A DNA stretch of 64,000 bases from JANNAT01 sp031384605. Lineage in GTDB: Bacteria > Pseudomonadota > Alphaproteobacteria > Rhodobacterales > Rhodobacteraceae. The stretch is taken from the NCBI GenBank assembly GCA_031384605.1, contig JANNAT010000094.1, forward strand, positions 62,001 to 126,000, read 5' to 3'. The position numbers and the translations under genes were made by a program. Shown here in pieces: positions 60,701-64,000 of this stretch (position 1 is the first letter of the stretch; each line of letters opens with the position of its first letter). A model generated the notes under the pieces. The model was not told where the DNA came from, ran no database searches, and saw only the letters and a list, made by a program, of their open reading frames with translations.

Positions 60701-63261
60701 TCGTTGCCTGCGCCACCCGTCAGCGTGTCATTGCCTGTGCCACCATATAGGGCATCCGTGCCCGTGCCACCGTCAAGGCTGTCATTGCCGGCGTCGCCCA
60801 GAAGGGTGTCGTTCTCACTGCCGCCAAACAGCTGGTCGGCCCCGTCGCCGCCCTCAAGGCTGTCTGCGCCGCCGCCACCTGTCAGGCTGTCATTTTCGGT
60901 GCCACCAAACAAACTGTCCGCCGCCGATCCGCCCGTCAGCGTATCCGCGCCTGCCTGGCCCGATAGCTGGTTGGACGCCGTTGTGACGCCGGCGTTGATG
61001 GTGTCGGCAAATTGGGTGCCCGAAACCGCCTCGATCTGCGAAAAGCTGCCCGTGGCATCACCGACGCCGTTGTAATCATAGGTTCCCGCCTCGTTCGCCG
61101 TGAACGTCGCCGTAACGCCAACGGTGCCCAGGAAGATGTTGAACGACAAGGTATCAAGATCGCCAGCGTTTTCGCCGCCAGTTATGGTATCGTTCTGATG
61201 GTCTTCAGTGACAATGAACGTGTCATTGCCAAGGCCGCCAAAAACGCTGTCAGTGCCAACGCCGCCCGACATCGTATCATTGCCATCATCGCCGTAGACC
61301 TGATCATTGCCGCCTCCGCCGTAAACCAGATCGTCGCCAAGGCCGCCATAAAACGTGTCATCGCCGCCATCGGTTGACCAACTACCAACGGTATCGTTGC
61401 CGTCGCCGCCATATGCCACATCATTGCCGTCACCGCCGTAAACGGTGTCATTGCCGCCATCGCCGTGCAGCAGGTCATTGCCGGCATCGCCGTTGATCAG
61501 GTCTTCATTGCCGCCGCCATAAAGGCTGTCATTGCCGGCACCACCCGCCAGATTGTCGTTGCCTGCATCGCCAAGGATGCTGTCATCGCCCAAACCGCCA
61601 ATGCCGGTATCATTGCCGATCCCGCCCGACAGCACGTCGTTGTCGTCGCCGCCGTCCAGACTGTCATTGCCATCCTCGCCCAGCAGACTGTCATTGCCGG
61701 TGCCGCCGGTGATGACATCATTGCCGGTGCCACCATAAAGTGTGTCATTGCCGCCCACTGCCGCCGCAATATTGGGCGGGTTGGTATTGGCGTAATACTC
61801 ATAGTAAAGCCCGGCCGAGCCGCCCGAGGTGGTGCCGTTAACCGTCAAGGCCACTGATGTATAAGGCACATTTATGGTCAAAGTGCCCACTGTGGTGACG
61901 TTGCTGCCACTTAGGTTGCGGACAATCTGCCCCGCACCATTCAGCGAATAAGTTAGGTTTCCGTTAAAGCTGACACTGCCCGCCGCAAGGGCAGTGTTCA
62001 GGTTCACCACTACGCCGTCGATCGAAATGGCCAGCGTTTCATCAGAGTTGATCGCGTTAAACAGGATCTGCCCACCTGCCACTTGCGAGCTGGCAGTGTG
62101 GGTGTGGGTTTCAATGGAGTCTGAGTTGCCAAGCCGAAAGCCGGTGATTGATCCGTTGTTGCCGGCGGTCAGATCATTGTCGCCCGACACGGTCGACACG
62201 TTAAAGTTGGGCCGCCCGTTGGTGCCGGTAACGGTCTGGTTGGCGGCGGTCACTTCGACATAGGCTGGGGTATAGGTGGTGGCCACCGATGCCGCGCCCC
62301 CGGTAAGGGTGTCATCCCCGGTGCCGCCATAGATCAGGTCATTGCCGGACCCGCCGTCGATGCTGTCATTTTCGGAATCGCCATAAACGGTGTCATTGCC
62401 GTTGCCCGCGTTGATGCTGTCGTTGCCCGATCCGCCGTAAACCTGATCATTGCCAAGCCCGGAGGTAACCGTATCATTGCCTGCACCTGCCAGCACATAG
62501 TCATCATGCCCAGTACCCCCGGCGTAACCGGTGGCATCATTGGCGTCGATGCGGTCGCCATCCGGATCGCCGGTATAGGCGGTGTCGATCAGGTCATTGC
62601 CAGCCGTGCCATCGACAACGCCGTCGCCGGTGAAGACCGCACCTGCCTCGAACTGCATCGAATAGACACCGATGGGATCGTTGGTATCAAAATCATTGCT
62701 GGCATAGGTCGACAGAAACGCCGCATTGCCCGAGCCTTCCAGCAGGGTTTGCGATGTGGTGCCGTTGGAAATCCCAACCGTCGCCTGTCCGTTGTTGCCA
62801 TTGGTAAAGCCGATGGAACTGTAAATGAAATCAACGCCAAAATCGCCGCCGCCCAGATCGGTAAGAACCAGCTGAAAGCTGTTGGTGCCCGGCCCGGTGT
62901 ACGCTCCGACGTTCAGCCAGGTGACGATGAACTTGCCTGACGCGGGGTCAATATCCCAATAAATCTCGCCGCCTTTGCGGATATCAATATCCGTCCAGAA
63001 CGGCGCAATCGACGGTTGGTTCAAGGTGGTCAGATTGGCGGGGGTATAGGTCGGCGCGGCGCTGCTGAAGGTGATCAGACCGTTTGTGTTGATGAAAAGC
63101 GAGCTGTAGCTGGCGCCGTAGAGATTGACGCCGCCGGCAAAAACCGAAGAGATGTTAACGTTGATAGATCCATCGTCAAGATTGCCCGTAAACGCCGACG
63201 TCGAGAACACATTCTCGCCGTATCCCAATGGACCGCCCAGACCCGAGATTAACGTGGCCAT
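57766..63261 (-). CDS. Giant RTX protein with N-terminal NIDO-like and C-terminal Hint_2 domains
   Basis: The 1831-residue protein has a NIDO-like N-terminal domain (INTNGLITFSSAAPTYTP, QPSIAPFWTDIDIR, through about residue 210), dozens of GGxGNDxLxGG calcium-binding nonapeptides from about 230 to 1560 interrupted by a beta-rich insert (about 325-500) and several IENLTGS blocks, then a Hint_2 domain from Cys1640 (IPCFTPGVMITTAQGD) with His1719 in VSPQHRML and ANGSWTESFQP. There is no signal peptide, as expected for type I export. The Hint domain resembles hedgehog/intein autoproteases and could cut itself off; nothing after it looks like an extein. The gene is rich in GC-biased repeats and unlike its neighbours in composition, hinting at accessory status. 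Confidence 0.88.
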   Translation of the reverse strand: MATLISGLGGPLGYGENVFSTSAFTGNLDDGSINVNISSVFAGGVNLYGASYSSLFINTNGLITFSSAAPTYTPANLTTLNQPSIAPFWTDIDIRKGGEIYWDIDPASGKFIVTWLNVGAYTGPGTNSFQLVLTDLGGGDFGVDFIYSSIGFTNGNNGQATVGISNGTTSQTLLEGSGNAAFLSTYASNDFDTNDPIGVYSMQFEAGAVFTGDGVVDGTAGNDLIDTAYTGDPDGDRIDANDATGYAGGTGHDDYVLAGAGNDTVTSGLGNDQVYGGSGNDSINAGNGNDTVYGDSENDSIDGGSGNDLIYGGTGDDTLTGGAASVATTYTPAYVEVTAANQTVTGTNGRPNFNVSTVSGDNDLTAGNNGSITGFRLGNSDSIETHTHTASSQVAGGQILFNAINSDETLAISIDGVVVNLNTALAAGSVSFNGNLTYSLNGAGQIVRNLSGSNVTTVGTLTINVPYTSVALTVNGTTSGGSAGLYYEYYANTNPPNIAAAVGGNDTLYGGTGNDVITGGTGNDSLLGEDGNDSLDGGDDNDVLSGGIGNDTGIGGLGDDSILGDAGNDNLAGGAGNDSLYGGGNEDLINGDAGNDLLHGDGGNDTVYGGDGNDVAYGGDGNDTVGSWSTDGGDDTFYGGLGDDLVYGGGGNDQVYGDDGNDTMSGGVGTDSVFGGLGNDTFIVTEDHQNDTITGGENAGDLDTLSFNIFLGTVGVTATFTANEAGTYDYNGVGDATGSFSQIEAVSGTQFADTINAGVTTASNQLSGQAGADTLTGGSAADSLFGGTENDSLTGGGGADSLEGGDGADQLFGGSENDTLLGDAGNDSLDGGTGTDALYGGTGNDTLTGGAGNDALFGGADTDTASYAASTLGVTVSLASGTGAGGDAAGDTLTGIENLIGSGNADSLTGDSGANVLDGGTGNDTLVGGAGSDTLIGGIGTDTADYAASSLGVTVSLASGTGTGGDAAGDTLTGIENLTGSANNDSLTGDAASNTLDGGGGNDTIAGGDGTDVIYGGTGNDSLDGGNSTDTVYGGDGDDLISDTGGVTSNDTLYGGNGNDSIYGGLREDLIGGDAGNDLLDGGDGNDTVDGGAGNDTLSGGIGADVLTGGADVDWADYSASVLGVTVNLVSGTGLGGDAAGDTLSGIENLTGSGAADSLTGDGGANILIGGLGNDTLAGGLGNDNLDGGADDDILTGDAGADTLVGGLGNDNLDGGADNDTLTGDAGNDTLAGGSGNDNLDGGANDDTLTGDAGADTLIGGTGNDSLSGGADADSLDGGDGADTLSGGTGADVLTGGLGADLLQGGDDQDTIFGSGGDVVDGGEGGTDNDTLSLTNVLNVVYGGGNNESGTVTFNDATTLTFSNIESLVFGGRDGIVNGTAGGDLIGAGYTDAQGDMVDGNDALLIGEAGNDDIIQAGAGNDTIAAGFGNDDVYGGTGNDSAAGGAGNDSLDGGDGNDTLSGDVGNDTLTGGLGNDNLDGGAGNDTVYGGDGADDVQGGDNDDSLFGGDGIDTLLGGTGNDALFGGAATDLLTGGSGDDFLDGGANNDTLYGDIGVDTLLGGDDEDLFIQDLNAFGDVVDGGEGGQDTNDVLDLTAWGWALTNIVYDPFNAENGTVEFLDGAGAVIGTMAFVNIEEIIPCFTPGVMITTAQGDVAVEDLRAGDLVLTRDGGLKPIRWVGRCQLGLADLIVRPALRPVQISKGALGCGLPLRDTLVSPQHRMLIEGAAPEMLFGETEVLVAAVHLTGLAGVAQRLTPGVTYIHVLLDRHEIICANGSWTESFQPADRTLGSMDHAQREEIAALFPELVVDCGDYQSARLSLKAHEARVLLTV
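59811..60676. repeat. Three copies of a ~110-bp coding repeat in the RTX gene
   Basis: Near-identical DNA begins TCAGGTTTTCGATGCC at 59811, 60327 and 60564, each running about 110 bp. On the coding strand each unit encodes a YAASxLGVTVxLxSGTGxGGDAAGDTLxGIENLxGS block that separates runs of nonapeptides. The close DNA match suggests recent duplication or gene conversion and could cause copy-number change. Confidence 0.8.
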
Positions 63262-63334
63262 GGATCAGCCCGCCTTATGCAGAATTGCCGTGCAAGACCG
63301 CAGGTTGTTGCGGGCAAAACAGGTGCGAAACGGG

Positions 63335-63362
63335 GGTATAAAACAGCACATACGGCCACCAA
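63335..63362 (-). promoter_or_regulatory. Candidate promoter of the giant RTX gene
   Basis: Reading leftwards, TTGGTG (63362-63357), 16 bases, TATACC (63340-63335) would start transcription about 65 bases before the RTX ATG. The match is moderate. The rest of the 236-bp gap upstream shows nothing that I can interpret. Confidence 0.35.
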
Positions 63363-63497
63363 CTTGTTTGGGTTGCCCAAGTGTTATCTGCCGCATGTGG
63401 TGCAAAGTTGACCAGACTGTGTTTTGTTTCCGGCAACGCAACAGTGGTGCATGCCGCACCCGCGACGCGGACTATCGGTCGCTGGCCTGCGATTTGC

Positions 63498-64000
63498 TCA
63501 GGTCTGCAACAATACGCGCGCCTCGCCCGCCTTTAGTTTCAGGCGCGCGGCTGGATAGGCCTCGCCTGCTCTCAGATGCGGGAAAAGTGCCAGAACCTCG
63601 TCTCTTTGGGCATCTTCCAGTCCAGACAAGGTTTGCGCACCGGGTTGAAAGCTTTCTGACCATGCGCCATCAGCACGCACGATCTGGTGTTGATCAAACA
63701 GGATATGCACATAAGAAATGCCGCGTGGATAGACACGCTGCACGCCGGTCATCCCCACCATATGCGTGGCCGCGACCAAAACCTCGGCATCGCCAAACAG
63801 CAACTGGGCGCGCGGGCCAGACACCAGCATCCGGTGTTGTGGGCTGACCAGCAGGTCGCGCTGCGGCAGATTTGCGCCCAGCGCGCCTTTTTCAATACGG
63901 ATCGGGCTGAACCGCGGTTCGCGCGCAAGGTCGGTCTGCGACAGATCGCGCCGCCCGACCCAGCGGACAGGCTGCAGGCCGTGATCGCGGGTCAGAACCT
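63498..64000 (-). CDS. Second Hint_2-domain protein (5' end outside window)
   Basis: The frame enters from the right edge in the middle of a Hint_2 domain (VLTRDHGLQPVRWVGRRDLSQ), continues through LLVSPQHRMLVSGPRAQLL and ADGAWSESFQPGAQTL, and stops at 63498 after KAGEARVLLQT. It is clearly related to the Hint_2 end of the RTX protein next to it (same order of motifs, about half the residues alike by eye), with the stop at the same place. The missing N-terminus may or may not carry RTX repeats. Two tandem genes of this type suggest local duplication. Confidence 0.85.
   Translation of the reverse strand, partial: VLTRDHGLQPVRWVGRRDLSQTDLAREPRFSPIRIEKGALGANLPQRDLLVSPQHRMLVSGPRAQLLFGDAEVLVAATHMVGMTGVQRVYPRGISYVHILFDQHQIVRADGAWSESFQPGAQTLSGLEDAQRDEVLALFPHLRAGEAYPAARLKLKAGEARVLLQT

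Noticed and set aside
57800..62600. Regularly repeated DNA that could pass for a CRISPR array
   Set aside because: Repeat units are short, in frame and encode GGxGxD motifs; there are no unique spacers of constant length and no cas genes.
58113..63252. Many long rightward open frames opposite the RTX gene (for example 59080-59748)
   Set aside because: They are antisense shadows of the nonapeptide repeats: periodic Gly/Asp codons keep other frames open. Their products are low-complexity Pro/Ser/Arg or Ala/Val strings with no ribosome sites.
1..64000. tRNA genes, rRNA, insertion sequences, integrases or attachment sites
   Set aside because: I looked for cloverleaf ends, transposase motifs and long flanking repeats and saw none that I could support.

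Overview
The window looks like a stretch of chromosome from a Rhodobacterales (Roseobacter-group) alphaproteobacterium. The basis is gene content and order: an argS / SPOR-protein / nagZ / scpA / scpB run, a gene-transfer-agent (GTA) style holin and endolysin pair, purL followed by bolA and a monothiol glutaredoxin, zapA back to back with tkt and gap, a pterin-binding protein like the detached piece of a split methionine synthase, DUF1684, DUF808, an IalB-family protein, and giant RTX/Hint_2 proteins. I see no tRNA, rRNA, CRISPR array, insertion sequence or integrase. Most of the window is core chromosome; the accessory-looking parts are 20.9-23.1 kb, 28.4-29.6 kb and 57.8-64.0 kb.

Layout. 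0-8 kb: the 3' part of a HerA-like ATPase gene, an intergenic region with two probable small RNAs, ialB, a leftward envelope cluster (L,D-transpeptidase, LpxD paralogue, acyl carrier protein, ketoacyl synthase), and a Tat-exported DUF882 peptidase. 8-20.8 kb: rlmE/ppx, a folate/one-carbon operon (PF13769-type small protein, MTHFR-like, pterin-binding methyltransferase), then a long leftward series of argC-ccmE, GTA endolysin-holin, argS-SPOR-nagZ-scpA-scpB and a small protein. 20.9-27 kb: a glycoside-hydrolase/RTX fusion, DUF1684, DUF533, murI and an acyltransferase. 27.2-30.3 kb: a LysR regulator, a well-formed small-RNA gene, and a decayed cluster (truncated ECF sigma factor, YCII stump, frameshifted MAPEG gene).

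30.4-46.3 kb: purL-GNAT-bolA-grxD; zapA with a coiled-coil partner, a Cys-rich small protein and an MliC-like protein; tkt, DUF2934, DoxX, DUF808; a 47-residue membrane peptide and gap; DUF1127; gamma-carbonic anhydrase-gmk-yicC; a PAS protein; class II DAHP synthase; a GlxA-type regulator. 46.3-57.8 kb: a PQQ-type sugar dehydrogenase, a complete Liv-type ABC importer (livK-G-F-H-M) with two competing stem-loops between livK and livG, a GT39 membrane glycosyltransferase, a dimethylglycine/sarcosine dehydrogenase-like flavoenzyme and a MobA-like nucleotidyltransferase. 57.8-64 kb: a 1831-residue NIDO/RTX/Hint_2 protein and the end of a second Hint_2 protein.

Most notable observations: (i) two unlinked intergenic elements at 1.5 and 28.3 kb share a CCTCCCTGT-nn-GACT core directly before an intrinsic terminator, which suggests a dispersed anti-Shine-Dalgarno small-RNA family; (ii) a GTA lysis module sits between ccmE and argS; (iii) two mutually exclusive hairpins lie between livK and livG; (iv) an ECF/YCII/MAPEG cassette is visibly decaying; (v) several genes are below usual calling limits (47, 44, 66 and 53 residues). 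All functions are assigned by reading motifs; no database search was run.
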